Positions 32,550-45,608 of a DNA stretch of 64,000 nucleotides are shown piece by piece. The translations under genes were made by a program, and so were the position numbers. Positions within the stretch are counted from its first letter, which is position 1. The number at the start of each line of letters is the position of its first letter. The notes beneath the pieces were generated by a model. That model made no database searches and was not told the DNA's origin. It worked only from the letters and a program-made list of their open reading frames with translations. The stretch is taken from NCBI RefSeq assembly GCF_030553075.1, contig NZ_CP130701.1:1302001-1366000 (forward strand), in the 5' to 3' direction. The DNA is from Halomonas sp. I5-271120 (GTDB lineage: Bacteria > Pseudomonadota > Gammaproteobacteria > Pseudomonadales > Halomonadaceae).

Positions 32550-33707
32550 ATGCCCGATACCGCCACGCCTTCCGCGACACTCGACCTGGCCATCGACCTG
32601 ATGGGCCGCGCCTCGGTGACTCCCTCTGACGTCGGCTGCCAGGCACTGATGATCGAGCGCCTTGAGCGCCTCGGCTTTCACATCGAGCGGCTGCCATTCG
32701 GCGACGTCGAGAACTTCTGGGCGGTACGCGGCCACCAAGGCCCGGTGATGGCCTTCGCCGGCCACACCGACGTGGTGCCCAGCGGCCCCGAGAGCCAGTG
32801 GGACCACCCGCCCTTCGCTCCCTTCATCGACGACGACGGCATGCTCTTTGGCCGCGGCGCCGCCGACATGAAGGGCAGCCTGGCCGCCATGATCACCGCC
32901 GTGGAGCGCTTCGTCGCCGCGTACCCTGACCACGACGGCAAGATCGCCTTCCTGATCACCTCAGACGAAGAAGGCCCAGCCGTGGACGGCACCAAGGCGG
33001 TGGTCGAGCACCTGCGCGAGACCCACGAGCGCCTGGATTACTGCATCGTCGGCGAGCCGTCCTCCACCGAACGGGTCGGCGACGTGATCAAGAACGGTCG
33101 CCGCGGCTCGCTGGGCGCCGTGCTGCGCGTCAAGGGCGTGCAGGGCCATGTCGCTTACCCGCACATGGCGCGCAACCCCATCCACGAGGCCGCCCCGGCG
33201 CTGGACGCCCTGGCCCGGGAGCACTGGGACGCGGGCAACGACTTCTTCCCGGCGACCAGCTTCCAGATCTCCAACATCCGGTCTGGCACTGGCGCCACTA
33301 ACGTGATCCCGGGTGAGCTCGAGGTGGTGTTCAACTTCCGCTATTCCACCGAGCTGACCCATGAGGAACTGCGCCGTCGCACCGAGGCGATTCTCGACGC
33401 CCACGGCCTCGACTACCGCCTCGACTGGACGCTCAACGGAGAGCCCTTCCTGACCGCCGAAGGTCAGCTGGTCGAGGCTGCCGTGGCCGGTGTCGAGGGC
33501 GTTACCGGTGAGCGACCGACGCTCTCCACCGCCGGCGGCACCTCGGATGGACGCTTCATCGCCACCCTGGGTAGCCAGGTGGTCGAACTGGGACCGCGCA
33601 ACGACACCATCCACAAGGTCAACGAGCGAGTGCGGGCCGCCGACCTGGACACCCTCAGCGACATCTACGAGGCCATCCTCACGCGGCTGTTCGCTCACGC
33701 CGACTGA
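32550..33707 (+). CDS. dapE: Succinyl-diaminopimelate desuccinylase DapE
   Basis: Zinc-dependent M20 enzyme that frees LL-diaminopimelate. 385 residues. First His ligand in [11 protein letters not shown] near residue 70, bridging Asp in [12 protein letters not shown] near 105, catalytic Glu in [12 protein letters not shown] near 138, and last His in [16 protein letters not shown] near 350. A dimerisation lid lies between residues about 180 and 295. Completes the succinylase branch encoded by this operon. Confidence 0.96.
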   Translation: MPDTATPSATLDLAIDLMGRASVTPSDVGCQALMIERLERLGFHIERLPFGDVENFWAVRGHQGPVMAFAGHTDVVPSGPESQWDHPPFAPFIDDDGMLFGRGAADMKGSLAAMITAVERFVAAYPDHDGKIAFLITSDEEGPAVDGTKAVVEHLRETHERLDYCIVGEPSSTERVGDVIKNGRRGSLGAVLRVKGVQGHVAYPHMARNPIHEAAPALDALAREHWDAGNDFFPATSFQISNIRSGTGATNVIPGELEVVFNFRYSTELTHEELRRRTEAILDAHGLDYRLDWTLNGEPFLTAEGQLVEAAVAGVEGVTGERPTLSTAGGTSDGRFIATLGSQVVELGPRNDTIHKVNERVRAADLDTLSDIYEAILTRLFAHAD

Positions 33708-33735
33708 GCCTGCCGCCCGCTACCGAGAGTCAAGC

Positions 33736-34122
33736 ATGCAACGCTACCCGGATATCGAGATTTACCTGGCCAAGGCCCCCATCGAGGTCCTGGATGCCTG
33801 GCTGGCCGACAGCCTGGACGCGCCGCCGCTGTCTCGTGCCGGCAAGCGCCAATGGCGCACCACCGGTCTGTTGGACGGTAAGAAAGTACCGGTGCTGCTG
33901 GTCGAGCAGGCCGCCGACGGCTTCTCAAGCCTGTGGTTCGACAGCGACTCCACCCCCTGGCCGCGAGATGCCGACTGCGCCCGGTCGGCCGCCACCGCCC
34001 TGGGCGTCGAAGTGCGCTGTTCGCTGGGAGGCTGGCAGCCTGGCGACGACCCGGACCGCTTCTGGCGAGTGCAGCCCGACGGCCAGGAAGACGCCATCAC
34101 TTGGCCTGATTCTGGCAAATGA
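33736..34122 (+). CDS. Unknown 128-residue protein after dapE
   Basis: I do not recognise the family. ATG 33736 with GAGAGT 6 nt upstream; 28 nt after dapE on the same strand, so probably the last gene of the dap operon. The protein has no signal peptide or membrane segment, is Trp and Asp-rich (six or more Trp), and looks like a compact alpha/beta domain: YPDIEIYLAKAPIEVLDAWL at the start, then RQWRTTGLLDGKKVPVLLVE, and a Trp-rich end (FWRVQPDG). Codon use matches the neighbours. A strong hairpin at 34158-34191 follows. Confidence 0.75.
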   Translation: MQRYPDIEIYLAKAPIEVLDAWLADSLDAPPLSRAGKRQWRTTGLLDGKKVPVLLVEQAADGFSSLWFDSDSTPWPRDADCARSAATALGVEVRCSLGGWQPGDDPDRFWRVQPDGQEDAITWPDSGK

Positions 34123-34157
34123 GGCTGGTAAATAAGGCGGGCCAGTAGCCGAAACGA

Positions 34158-34191
34158 CAACGTCCCGCCTGGCAACCAGGGCGGGACGTTG
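34158..34191. terminator. Strong hairpin between convergent genes
   Basis: CAACGTCCCGCC pairs with GGCGGGACGTTG over 12 bp, extended by TGG and CCA toward the loop. The flanks carry only weak T runs (TCGTTTC on the minus strand), so it may end the dap operon or the opposing cold-shock gene. Confidence 0.6.
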
Positions 34192-34283
34192 AGTGTGGCG
34201 GTAAAGCTGGAAAAACATGCCGAGCAATGATCAGGCTAGGCGAAAGGGCGCCGAAGTAGCGGCGTTTACGTTAGTCAATGCGC

Positions 34284-34317
34284 ACCTGACGTGTCCTTTC
34301 ACCTGACGTGTCCTTTC
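34284..34317. repeat. Perfect 17-bp tandem duplication
   Basis: ACCTGACGTGTCCTTTC occurs twice without a gap or mismatch. Just beyond, ATGACGGTCA begins two 14-bp near-copies at 34356-34369 and 34370-34383 that span the stop of the cold-shock-domain gene. Confidence 0.85.
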
Positions 34318-34362
34318 AACCACGCATGATCGAGCGCAGGCCGTTTCCTCACGTAATGACGG

Positions 34363-34827
34363 TCAGGTGATGACGGTCACGTCATCGGCCTGATAGCCGC
34401 GCTCGTTCTCGATCACGTGGTAGCGCACCTTCTGGCCCTCGGCCAGGGTCCGATGCCCCTTGCCGCGGATAGCGCGAAAGTGCACGAACACATCATCCCC
34501 GCCATCGCGGGTGATGAAGCCGTACCCCTTGTTGACGTTGAACCACTTGACCTCGCCGATCTCCCGGTCGTCGTCCTCGACGTCGGCCAGATTGGCAAGA
34601 GTGGGCGTAAGCACATGGACCGCTACGGTCGCGATCAGGGTGACCAGAAAGACGGCGACGGCCGTGGCCAGATAGACGAGGGCGACGCCGCCCACTTCCA
34701 GGCTGGCGAACAGCTCGCGGGACAGATCCCCGCCGGTCAGATAGATGAACAGGGCGATCAGCAAAGGCGCAGGCGCAGCCAACAGCACGCTGATCAGACT
34801 ACAACGAAGTAAGACCTTTTGATTCAT
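34363..34827 (-). CDS. Membrane-anchored cold-shock-domain protein
   Basis: 154 residues with two parts. Residues about 10-30 and 47-73 are hydrophobic membrane helices. Residues 90-154 are a complete cold-shock domain: [18 protein letters not shown] (RNP1 at 100-108) and VFVHFRAI (RNP2 at 113-120), ending [12 protein letters not shown]. An acidic linker (DVEDDDREI) joins them. ATG 34827 has GAGG 3 nt upstream (close); a TTG start at 34854 would add nine residues. A role as a membrane-tethered nucleic-acid binder or RNA chaperone is inferred from the domains. It is divergent from slyX. Confidence 0.88.
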   Translation of the reverse strand: MNQKVLLRCSLISVLLAAPAPLLIALFIYLTGGDLSRELFASLEVGGVALVYLATAVAVFLVTLIATVAVHVLTPTLANLADVEDDDREIGEVKWFNVNKGYGFITRDGGDDVFVHFRAIRGKGHRTLAEGQKVRYHVIENERGYQADDVTVIT

Positions 34828-34963
34828 GGACCTCGGTTTCTCTTGTGATGGCAATGGATGAAGGGGTCATGACAAAACCCCACCGGCGATAACGCTGGCG
34901 GGCACAGGCTGACAAGATGAGGCGGTCGCGATGAACGGCAACACGCCACAAGAGGATACTACC

Positions 34964-35197
34964 ATGCAAGAACACGACTGGCTCGCCCGCCTGGAAGGCA
35001 TCGAGAGCCGCATCGCCTACCAGGAACACTGGCTGGACACCCTGGACCAGGCGGTCGCCGCCCAGGAGACACGGCTTTCGGCGCTGGAGCGCATGAGCGA
35101 GCTGATGCAGGCCAAACTGCGCCAGCAACAGCATGCCCTTAGCGATGCATCCGGCGAGCAGGCAAGCCTCGAAGACGAGCGCCCGCCACACTATTGA
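34964..35197 (+). CDS. slyX: SlyX family protein
   Basis: Short coiled-coil protein of unknown function. From ATG 34964 (AGAGGA 7 nt upstream) it is 77 residues; an in-frame ATG at 34931 is an alternative. The heptad-rich part LARLEGIESRIAYQEHWLDTL is typical of SlyX, and the tail PPHY matches the conserved C-terminal Pro-Pro-His-Tyr of the family. Confidence 0.88.
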   Translation: MQEHDWLARLEGIESRIAYQEHWLDTLDQAVAAQETRLSALERMSELMQAKLRQQQHALSDASGEQASLEDERPPHY

Positions 35198-35374
35198 TGC
35201 GCATGACTGATCGCTCAGCTGAGCGCTCAGTGCGGCCTGCAGGACAAAGATCCTGACCGCTTAAACGGGAAGGAGCAACAAGGGCAGGTAGCCCAGCCAA
35301 TCGATAAGGCCGCGGCGGGAGAGAAGCAGGGCGCAAAAGATGATCGGAACGACCCACTTCTGCGCCCACGGTGC

Positions 35375-36646
<1,272 letters not shown>

Positions 36647-37249
36647 TTACAGCGCTTCGGCGTGCGCGCCCAGGTACTTGGCCACGCCTTCGGCAGTGTC
36701 TTTCATGCCTTCTTCGCCTTCATCCCAGCCGGCCGGGCAGACTTCGCCGTGCTCGTTGTGATGCTTGAGCGCCTTGACCATGCGCAGCATCTCATCAACG
36801 TTGCGGCCCAGCGGCAGGTTGTTGACGACCTGGTGCTGAACGATGCCGTGTTCGTCGATCAGGAAGGAGGCACGCATGGCGACCCCAGCGTCCGGGTGCT
36901 CGATGCCGTAAGCCTGAGTAACTTCATGCTTGACGTCAGCAACGATCGGGAAGCCGACTTCGCCGATGCCGCCGGCATCCGGAGAGGTCTTCCGCCATGC
37001 ATGGTGGGTGAACTGGGAATCGATGGAGACACCGATCACTTCAACGCCCAGATCCTTGAACGCCTGCAGACGGTTGTCGTGGGCGATGATCTCGGACGGG
37101 CAGACGAAAGTGAAGTCGAGCGGCCAGAAGAACAGCACGCGCAGCTTGCCGTTGCTGTCGGACAGCTTGAAGTTGTCGACGATTTCACCGTTGCCCAGGA
37201 CTGCGGCGGTTTCGAAGTCAGGGGCCTGACGACCTACCAGTACGCTCAT
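36647..37249 (-). CDS. ahpC: Typical 2-Cys peroxiredoxin (AhpC/TSA family)
   Basis: Reduces hydrogen peroxide and organic peroxides. 200 residues. Peroxidatic Cys50 in LDFTFVCPSE and resolving Cys near residue 171 in GEVCPAGW, as in Prx1/AhpC enzymes. AAGGAG 6 nt before ATG 37249 is strong. No ahpF is near; electrons could come from thioredoxin through TrxB next door. An OxyR-like site lies about 100 bp upstream. Confidence 0.94.
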   Translation of the reverse strand: MSVLVGRQAPDFETAAVLGNGEIVDNFKLSDSNGKLRVLFFWPLDFTFVCPSEIIAHDNRLQAFKDLGVEVIGVSIDSQFTHHAWRKTSPDAGGIGEVGFPIVADVKHEVTQAYGIEHPDAGVAMRASFLIDEHGIVQHQVVNNLPLGRNVDEMLRMVKALKHHNEHGEVCPAGWDEGEEGMKDTAEGVAKYLGAHAEAL

Positions 37250-37349
37250 GCAATTCTCCTTGCTGATGGAATAATCAATGATGATGAATCGAGATCCAGC
37301 CTAAGGCCGACCTCATGAATCTGCCAAGTTGATAAGGCCAATGGCCAAT

Positions 37350-37364
37350 ATAGCGTTTGTCTAT
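37350..37364 (-). promoter_or_regulatory. Possible OxyR half-site upstream of ahpC
   Basis: ATAG-N7-CTAT reads on both strands. The extended OxyR motif would need a second ATAG-N7-CTAT after 7 nt; on the minus strand ATTG lies at the right spacing and the last quartet is poor. So one half is good and the other degenerate. Confidence 0.4.
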
Positions 37365-37476
37365 ACGATTTCGCTGTCGCGATAGCCAGGGCACACACGA
37401 TACCGTCATCGCCACCATGCCCCGGCTCATTGACCGTTCAGGGTATTACGCCTGAAACGTGAGGAACAGATGATGC

Positions 37477-37686
37477 CTAGACGACATCATCGTCACGGCC
37501 AAGGGTCACGCCCTCGACCTCACCGCTGAAGGCTGACACAGCCACCTGCACCTGAATCGGCGCGCAGCAGCGCGGACAATCTTCCCAGGTGGCGTGGCTG
37601 CCCTGACTGGGATCGACAAGCAAGTCGAAGCCCGTATCGCAGTAAGGGCAGTTCACTGCATGTGAATTCAACATTTCTTCATGCAT
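37477..37686 (-). CDS. CPXCG motif-containing cysteine-rich protein
   Basis: 69 residues with two Cys pairs, CPYC at 13-16 and CPRC at 37-40, consistent with a small zinc ribbon. The family is widespread in gammaproteobacteria and has no known function. ATG 37686 is preceded by GGGAGAG. The C-terminus is acidic (RDDDVV). It lies upstream of ahpC on the same strand, 227 bp away. Confidence 0.85.
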   Translation of the reverse strand: MHEEMLNSHAVNCPYCDTGFDLLVDPSQGSHATWEDCPRCCAPIQVQVAVSAFSGEVEGVTLGRDDDVV

Positions 37687-37933
37687 GCTTCTCTCCCAAC
37701 GGTGACCGCCACGCTCATACTCTCTATATGGGGCCAATGGTGCGCGGTTTCAAGAAAGCATGCGACCATGATCTCCCTAAGACATCATGCTGCTTGCCTG
37801 TCACCTTTGCGTCGGTTCCCATAGGCTAGGCTTGAAAGCAGCCATCGTCGTAGCCATGTCCTGAACATGTCCCATGGATGGTCACATGCTGATGCCTGCA
37901 TCATGACCTTTCGCTCGACACGAGGAGAAGACC

Positions 37934-40672
<2,739 letters not shown>

Positions 40673-40727
40673 TTGGCCTAGCCTGATCAGCCACAGCCGG
40701 CGTTGATACCCACTCGACGCCACAAAT

Positions 40728-40762
40728 AAGGCCCCGCCGGCAATATGCCGGCGGGGCCTTTT
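40728..40762 (+). terminator. Rho-independent terminator after acnA
   Basis: A 14-bp perfect stem (AAGGCCCCGCCGGC with GCCGGCGGGGCCTT), 5-nt loop AATAT, then TT. About 55 nt past the acnA stop. Confidence 0.88.
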
Positions 40763-40849
40763 CCGCTTGAGGCACCGGATAACGCCGGTCGACTACCGAT
40801 GGGCGCCACCGCTCCCAACAGAAACGCCGCCGCCTCGCCCCAGAAACGA

Positions 40850-40882
40850 CGACGCCGCGCCCTGTGATGGGGCGCGGCGTCG
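40850..40882 (-). terminator. Terminator after the malic enzyme gene
   Basis: CGACGCCGCGCCC pairs with GGGCGCGGCGTCG over 13 bp around a 7-nt loop. On the minus strand it is followed by TCGTTTC. It lies 60 nt past the maeA stop. Confidence 0.7.
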
Positions 40883-40942
40883 CGGTGCCGAAGCAGCAGG
40901 CGTCATCTTAATGCAGGCGCCTGCCGCCTGGTCATTCTCGCC

Positions 40943-42613
40943 TCAGAAAGCCCGGCGGCGATACTCACGGTAGCGCGGGTACCAGAAGTTGCGCTCGATC
41001 GCCGCCCACAGTACGTCGTCGTCGCACTCGAGTGCCTTGCCCTCGTGCTGCGCCATCTTCGCCACGTCAAAGGCGATGGACTGGCTGATCTCACGAATGT
41101 CCGACAGGGCCGGCAGCAGTGCGCCTTCGCCGTGCTGCACCATCGGCGCGTGCTTGGCCAGGGCGTTGGAGGCCGCCATCAGCATCGCATCGGTGATGCG
41201 GCTCGCGCCGGAGGCGATGACCCCAAGGCCAATGCCCGGGAAGATATAGGCGTTGTTGCACTGGGCGATGGGATAGGTCTCGCCATCGAGCTCAACCGGC
41301 TTGAAGGGACTGCCGGTGGCGACCAGCGCCTGACCATGGGTCCAGGCGAGGACCTCATCGGGAGTCGCCTCGACCTTCGAGGTGGGGTTGGACAGCGGCA
41401 TCACCAGCGGCGCCTTACAGCCGGCGTGCAGTGCCTCGATCAGTTCCTGGTTGAACAGGCCACGCTGGCCGGACACACCGATCAGCACGGTGGGCTTGGC
41501 CTGCTTGACTACCCCGAGCAGGCTGGTGTCGGCAAAGTCCGCCGCATCATGGGCAAGCCGGCTCTGGAAGTCGTAGAGGCCGTCCATATCGCTGGTCAGG
41601 AGGCCATGACGGTCGATCATCAGGATCCGCGACCGGGCCTCGGCTTCGGAGAGGCCGTCGGCACACATCGCCACCACCACCTGCTCGGCGATGCCGCACC
41701 CGGCGGAACCGGCACCGACGAAGGCCACCCGCTGCTCGGCCACGCTCTCTTTTTTGGCCTTGCAGGCGGCAAGCAGGGTGCCTACGCAAACCGCCGCGGT
41801 GCCCTGGATGTCGTCATTGAAGCAGCACAGCTCGTCGCGATAGCGTTCGAGCAGCGGCATGGCGTTGGTCTGCGCGAAGTCCTCGAACTGCAGCAGCACT
41901 TTGGGCCAGCGGCGCTTCACGGCGGCAATGAAGTCGGCCATGAAGGCGTTGTACTCGTCCTGGGAGACGCGCTTGTGGCGCCAGCCCATGTACATGGGGT
42001 CATCGAGCAGGGTCTGGTTGTTGGTGCCCACATCCAGGGTGATCGGCAGGGTATAGGCCGGGCTGATGCCGCCACAGGCGGTATACAGCGACAGCTTGCC
42101 GATGGGGATGCCCATGCCGCCGATGCCTTGGTCGCCAAGCCCCAGGATACGCTCGCCGTCGGTGGCCACGATCACCTTGACGTTGTCCTTGGTCGCGGAG
42201 CGCAGGATGTCGTCCATGTACTCCCGATCGGGATAGGAAATGAACAGGCCGCGATGGTTGCGATAGATGTTGGAGAACTCTTCGCAGGCCTCACCCACGG
42301 TCGGGGTGTAGATGATCGGCAGCATTTCCTCGAGATGTTCCTCGAGCAGGCGGAAGAACAGCGTCTCGTTATCGTCCTGTATGGCACGCAGGTAGATATG
42401 ACGATCCAGGTCGGTCTGACATTGGCAGTACTGGCGGTAGGCCCGCGAGGCCTGCTCTTCGATGGACTCGACGTTCTGCGGCAGCAGGCCGATCAGGTTG
42501 AAGGCAATCCGCTCTTGCAGAGTGAAAGCGCTGCCCTTGTTGAGCAGCGGCATCTCGAGCAGCGACGGCCCGGCATAGGGCACGTAGAGAGGGCGCTTGG
42601 GAAATGTGGTCAT
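40943..42613 (-). CDS. maeA: NAD-dependent malic enzyme
   Basis: Oxidative decarboxylation of malate to pyruvate. ATG 42613 gives 556 residues, near the 565 of the NAD-linked MaeA (SfcA) type. Landmarks: [20 protein letters not shown] (catalytic Tyr, near residue 100), [21 protein letters not shown] near 155, [11 protein letters not shown] (metal Asp pair) near 250, nucleotide motif [13 protein letters not shown] near 285, and FPGIGLG near 455. Cofactor preference is inferred from family likeness. Own terminator at 40850-40882. Confidence 0.94.
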   Translation of the reverse strand: MTTFPKRPLYVPYAGPSLLEMPLLNKGSAFTLQERIAFNLIGLLPQNVESIEEQASRAYRQYCQCQTDLDRHIYLRAIQDDNETLFFRLLEEHLEEMLPIIYTPTVGEACEEFSNIYRNHRGLFISYPDREYMDDILRSATKDNVKVIVATDGERILGLGDQGIGGMGIPIGKLSLYTACGGISPAYTLPITLDVGTNNQTLLDDPMYMGWRHKRVSQDEYNAFMADFIAAVKRRWPKVLLQFEDFAQTNAMPLLERYRDELCCFNDDIQGTAAVCVGTLLAACKAKKESVAEQRVAFVGAGSAGCGIAEQVVVAMCADGLSEAEARSRILMIDRHGLLTSDMDGLYDFQSRLAHDAADFADTSLLGVVKQAKPTVLIGVSGQRGLFNQELIEALHAGCKAPLVMPLSNPTSKVEATPDEVLAWTHGQALVATGSPFKPVELDGETYPIAQCNNAYIFPGIGLGVIASGASRITDAMLMAASNALAKHAPMVQHGEGALLPALSDIREISQSIAFDVAKMAQHEGKALECDDDVLWAAIERNFWYPRYREYRRRAF

Positions 42614-42743
42614 CGTCTCATCCTTTGACTGGCAGTGGGCGAGCATCGCCGCCCGATGGTTGGGAGCTTGGCACGGGCCACCACAACGACTGGCCCCGGC
42701 CTTCCACCGGGGCAGGATGACGGAGGCCGCCAATGGCTTGCGC

Positions 42744-43757
42744 TCAGACGAAGCGGCCGAGGCCTGCCGCCTCACGCAGGCGATCCATGAAGGGCGCGGC
42801 CTCGGAGCGCGCCCGCTCGGCACCCTTGGCCAACACCTGTTCAATGTGCCCCGGATCCTCCATCAGCGCCTGATAGCGCTCACGGGGTTCACGCAGATGG
42901 GCATTCAGGTATTCGAAGACCCGATCCTTGGCCACGCCCCAGCCGATGCCGTTCTCGTACTCGCGGCGCAGGTCGGCGGTTTCCTCGGCGCTAGCGAAGG
43001 CCGAATAGATCTGGAACAGGGTGCAGGTATCCGGATCCTTGGGTTCGCCGGGCTCCAGGGAATTGGTCTTGATCTTGCGCACCAGCTTCTGGAGTTTCTT
43101 CTCGGACACGAACAGCGGAATGGTGTTGTTGTAGCTCTTGGACATCTTGCGCCCGTCGAGACCGTTCAACACTTCCACCTTATCGTCGACCACCGCCTCG
43201 GGCTGGGTAAAGAACTGGCCCTTGTAGAGGTGATTGAAGCGACCGCCGATATCGCGGGCCATCTCGATATGCTGAATCTGATCGCGACCGACCGGCACCT
43301 TGTGGGCGTTGAACATCAGGATGTCGGCGGCCATCAGCACCGGATAGCCGAACAGCCCCATGGTGATACCCTTGTCCGGATCAGGGGAGCCAGCAGACTC
43401 GTTGTCGGCCACCGCGGCCTTGTAGGCGTGTGCCCGGTTCATCAGCCCCTTGGCGCAAACACAGGACAGCATCCAGGTCAGCTCGGGAATCTCGGGGATA
43501 TCCGACTGGCGATAAAAGATGGCGTTATCGGTATCAAGCCCCAGCGCCAGCCAGGTGGCCGCGATTTCCAGCCGCGACTGCTCCACACGCTTGGGGTCCT
43601 GACACTTGATCAGGGCATGCAGGTCGGCGAGGAAGTAGAAGGACTGGACGTTGGGGTCCTGGCTTGCAGTGATGGCCGGCTTGATCGCCCCGACGTAGTT
43701 GCCGAGATGCGGCGTGCCGGTGGTCGTGATACCGGTGAGAACGCGTGTCTTGTTCAT
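42744..43757 (-). CDS. trpS: Tryptophanyl-tRNA synthetase
   Basis: Charges tRNA-Trp. Class I: the HIGH-type signature is [15 protein letters not shown] near residue 10 and the KMSKS loop is [12 protein letters not shown] near 200. ATG 43757 ([14 protein letters not shown]) gives 337 residues, the standard size; longer in-frame starts run through the terminator-like hairpin upstream. maeA follows after 130 bp. Confidence 0.97.
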   Translation of the reverse strand: MNKTRVLTGITTTGTPHLGNYVGAIKPAITASQDPNVQSFYFLADLHALIKCQDPKRVEQSRLEIAATWLALGLDTDNAIFYRQSDIPEIPELTWMLSCVCAKGLMNRAHAYKAAVADNESAGSPDPDKGITMGLFGYPVLMAADILMFNAHKVPVGRDQIQHIEMARDIGGRFNHLYKGQFFTQPEAVVDDKVEVLNGLDGRKMSKSYNNTIPLFVSEKKLQKLVRKIKTNSLEPGEPKDPDTCTLFQIYSAFASAEETADLRREYENGIGWGVAKDRVFEYLNAHLREPRERYQALMEDPGHIEQVLAKGAERARSEAAPFMDRLREAAGLGRFV

Positions 43758-43830
43758 GAATTCGGACGGGTCCACTGAGTAAATGGCAAGTGTCCCCCAG
43801 TCTACCGCGCCGCCCCGATCAAGGCGAACA

Positions 43831-43866
43831 GGACGGCCCGTTGGGGACGGCCCCAACGGGCCGTCC
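43831..43866 (-). terminator. Long hairpin between ald and trpS
   Basis: GGACGGCCCGTTGGGG and CCCCAACGGGCCGTCC form a perfect 16-bp stem with a 4-nt loop. On the minus strand it follows the ald stop by 50 nt; the T run after it is weak, but the stem is very strong. Confidence 0.7.
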
Positions 43867-43915
43867 TTCGCTAGTGTCGCACAGCCGCTCATGCGCCTCG
43901 CGCGGTGGATGCGCC

Positions 43916-45031
43916 TTAGCTCACCAGCGTCACCGCATCGATGCTTTCAAGGCCAAAGGCCTTGGCCACCGCCGGATAGGTCACCTGGCCTGCGTGGACA
44001 TTGAGCCCAGCCAGGAAGTGCGGATCATCGGCCAGCGCCCGCTGCCAGCCCTTGTCGGCCAGCGCCATCACAAACGGCAGGGTGGCGTTGGTCAGCGCCT
44101 GGGTCGAGGTGCGGGCCACGGCGCCGGGCATGTTGGCCACGCAATAGTGCACCACGCCGTCGACCGCATAGGTCGGCGCGGCATGGGTGGTGGCATGGCT
44201 GGTCTCGAAGCAGCCGCCCTGATCGATCGCCACGTCGACCAGCACGCTGCCGGGCTTCATCTCGGCAAGCTGGGCACGCGAGATCAACTTGGGCGCGGCG
44301 GCACCGGGCACCAGCACGGCACCGATGATCAGGTCGGACTCGCGCACTGCCTCGTCCAGGGTGTCGGCGGTCGAATAGACGGCCTTGATGCGGCCCTGAT
44401 AGCGGTGATCGAGCACCTCGAGACGCGCAAGGGACTTGTCGAGGATGGTCACCTCGGCGCCCAGACCCAGCGCCATGCGCGCCGCATTCTCACCGACCAC
44501 GCCACCGCCGATCACCGTCACCTTGGCCGGGGCAACGCCTGGCACACCCGGCAGCAGAATGCCGGCACCGCCCTGGGCCTTCTCCAGGCTGTGGGCCCCC
44601 GCCTGCACCGCCATGCGACCGGCCACCGCGCTCATCGGTGCCAGCAGCGGCAGGCCACCGCCGGTCCCGGTGATGGTCTCGTAGGCAATGCAGGTGGCAC
44701 CGCTCTGAATCAGCCCCTGCGTCAGCGTCTCCTCGGCGGCCAGGTGCAGATAGGTGAAGAGGATCTGGTCGGACGACAGCCGCTCGACCTCTTCCGGCTG
44801 AGGCTCCTTGACCTTGATGATCAGCTCGGCGTCCTGCCAAAGCGTCGCCACGTTGGCCTCGAGCGTCGCGCCGGCGGCTTCGTAATCGGCATCCGGGAAG
44901 CCAGCACCTTCCCCGGCACCCGCCTGCACCACCACCTGATGGCCGCGGCCGGTCAGCTCGCGCACACCCGAAGGCGTCAGCGCCACGCGGTATTCATGAT
45001 TCTTGATTTCCTTCGGCACAGCGATCTTCAT
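43916..45031 (-). CDS. ald: Alanine dehydrogenase
   Basis: NAD-linked interconversion of alanine with pyruvate and ammonia. 371 residues from ATG 45031, with AAGGAGGT 3 nt before it. N-terminal [21 protein letters not shown] with substrate-binding Arg and Lys, catalytic His region [15 protein letters not shown] near residue 95, NAD motif [20 protein letters not shown] near 172, and the Asp region [19 protein letters not shown] near 265. Confidence 0.96.
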   Translation of the reverse strand: MKIAVPKEIKNHEYRVALTPSGVRELTGRGHQVVVQAGAGEGAGFPDADYEAAGATLEANVATLWQDAELIIKVKEPQPEEVERLSSDQILFTYLHLAAEETLTQGLIQSGATCIAYETITGTGGGLPLLAPMSAVAGRMAVQAGAHSLEKAQGGAGILLPGVPGVAPAKVTVIGGGVVGENAARMALGLGAEVTILDKSLARLEVLDHRYQGRIKAVYSTADTLDEAVRESDLIIGAVLVPGAAAPKLISRAQLAEMKPGSVLVDVAIDQGGCFETSHATTHAAPTYAVDGVVHYCVANMPGAVARTSTQALTNATLPFVMALADKGWQRALADDPHFLAGLNVHAGQVTYPAVAKAFGLESIDAVTLVS

Positions 45032-45167
45032 GGCACCTCCTTGAGGATAACGGGCACGCCTGGGCGCAAGACGGGTCACCACAGACCCAGCACATGACAG
45101 CAGTACAGCACAGCGGCACAAGAGCACCCAAGGCCCGGGGAAAGTTTAGAAAAATCCCAAAGAAAAA

Positions 45168-45205
45168 CGCCCGGCTGGCAACGAAAACCGTTGTCAGCCG
45201 GGCGC
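45168..45205 (-). terminator. Rho-independent terminator after the DUF2007 gene
   Basis: A 16-pair stem (CGCCCGGCTG and CAACG arms with one G-U) is followed on the minus strand by TTTTTCTTT. It lies about 85 nt past the stop of the gene ending at 45288. Confidence 0.85.
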
Positions 45206-45287
45206 TAAAAAGCACATATTCCTGAACTATTCTTTGCGAACTATCCTTCCCGAATTATCCTTTCCGAATTACAGCCGCGATGCCGGA

Positions 45288-45608
45288 TCAGTCGCGCCGA
45301 TGCGTACCGCAGGCCCAGCAGGTCTCGAAGGCGCCCTCGAGGCGCTCGCCGCAGCCCGGACAGGTCCAGGCAGGGCGAACCTCGACAGGCCCCTCGAGGG
45401 CCTCGCGCACCAGCATTTTGGCGCGGGCGGCATTATGCGGCGCTACCCACACCTCGGGCTCGCACTCGCCAAGGGGCAGGTCCCCCGCTCCGCCGCCAAG
45501 GGTCAGGTTTCTGAGCTCGCTCGGTACCCCGGCGCTTTCCAGCACGTTGTGCACATGGCTGACCAGCAACGCGTTGGGGTAGGCGAAGACCCGCACCCAG
45601 GCACTCAT
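45288..45608 (-). CDS. DUF2007-type protein with C-terminal zinc ribbon
   Basis: 106 residues. The N-terminal half (VRVFAYPNALLVSHVHNVLESAGV and VWVAPHNAARAKMLVREAL) looks like the small ferredoxin-like DUF2007 domain, which is often called a putative signal-transducing protein. The C-terminus adds a treble-clef or ribbon (CPGCGERLEGAFETCWACG). ATG 45608 shares one base with the rlmI stop (TGATG), so translation is coupled to rlmI. No specific function can be given. Confidence 0.82.
   Translation of the reverse strand: MSAWVRVFAYPNALLVSHVHNVLESAGVPSELRNLTLGGGAGDLPLGECEPEVWVAPHNAARAKMLVREALEGPVEVRPAWTCPGCGERLEGAFETCWACGTHRRD

Noticed and set aside
41045..42628. 527-codon plus-strand frame antisense to the malic enzyme gene
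   Set aside because: Shadow frame; the minus strand holds a full NAD-malic enzyme with all motifs.
43758..43915. Trp leader peptide or T-box upstream of trpS
   Set aside because: No Trp-rich short frame and no T-box core; the hairpin there is better read as the ald terminator.
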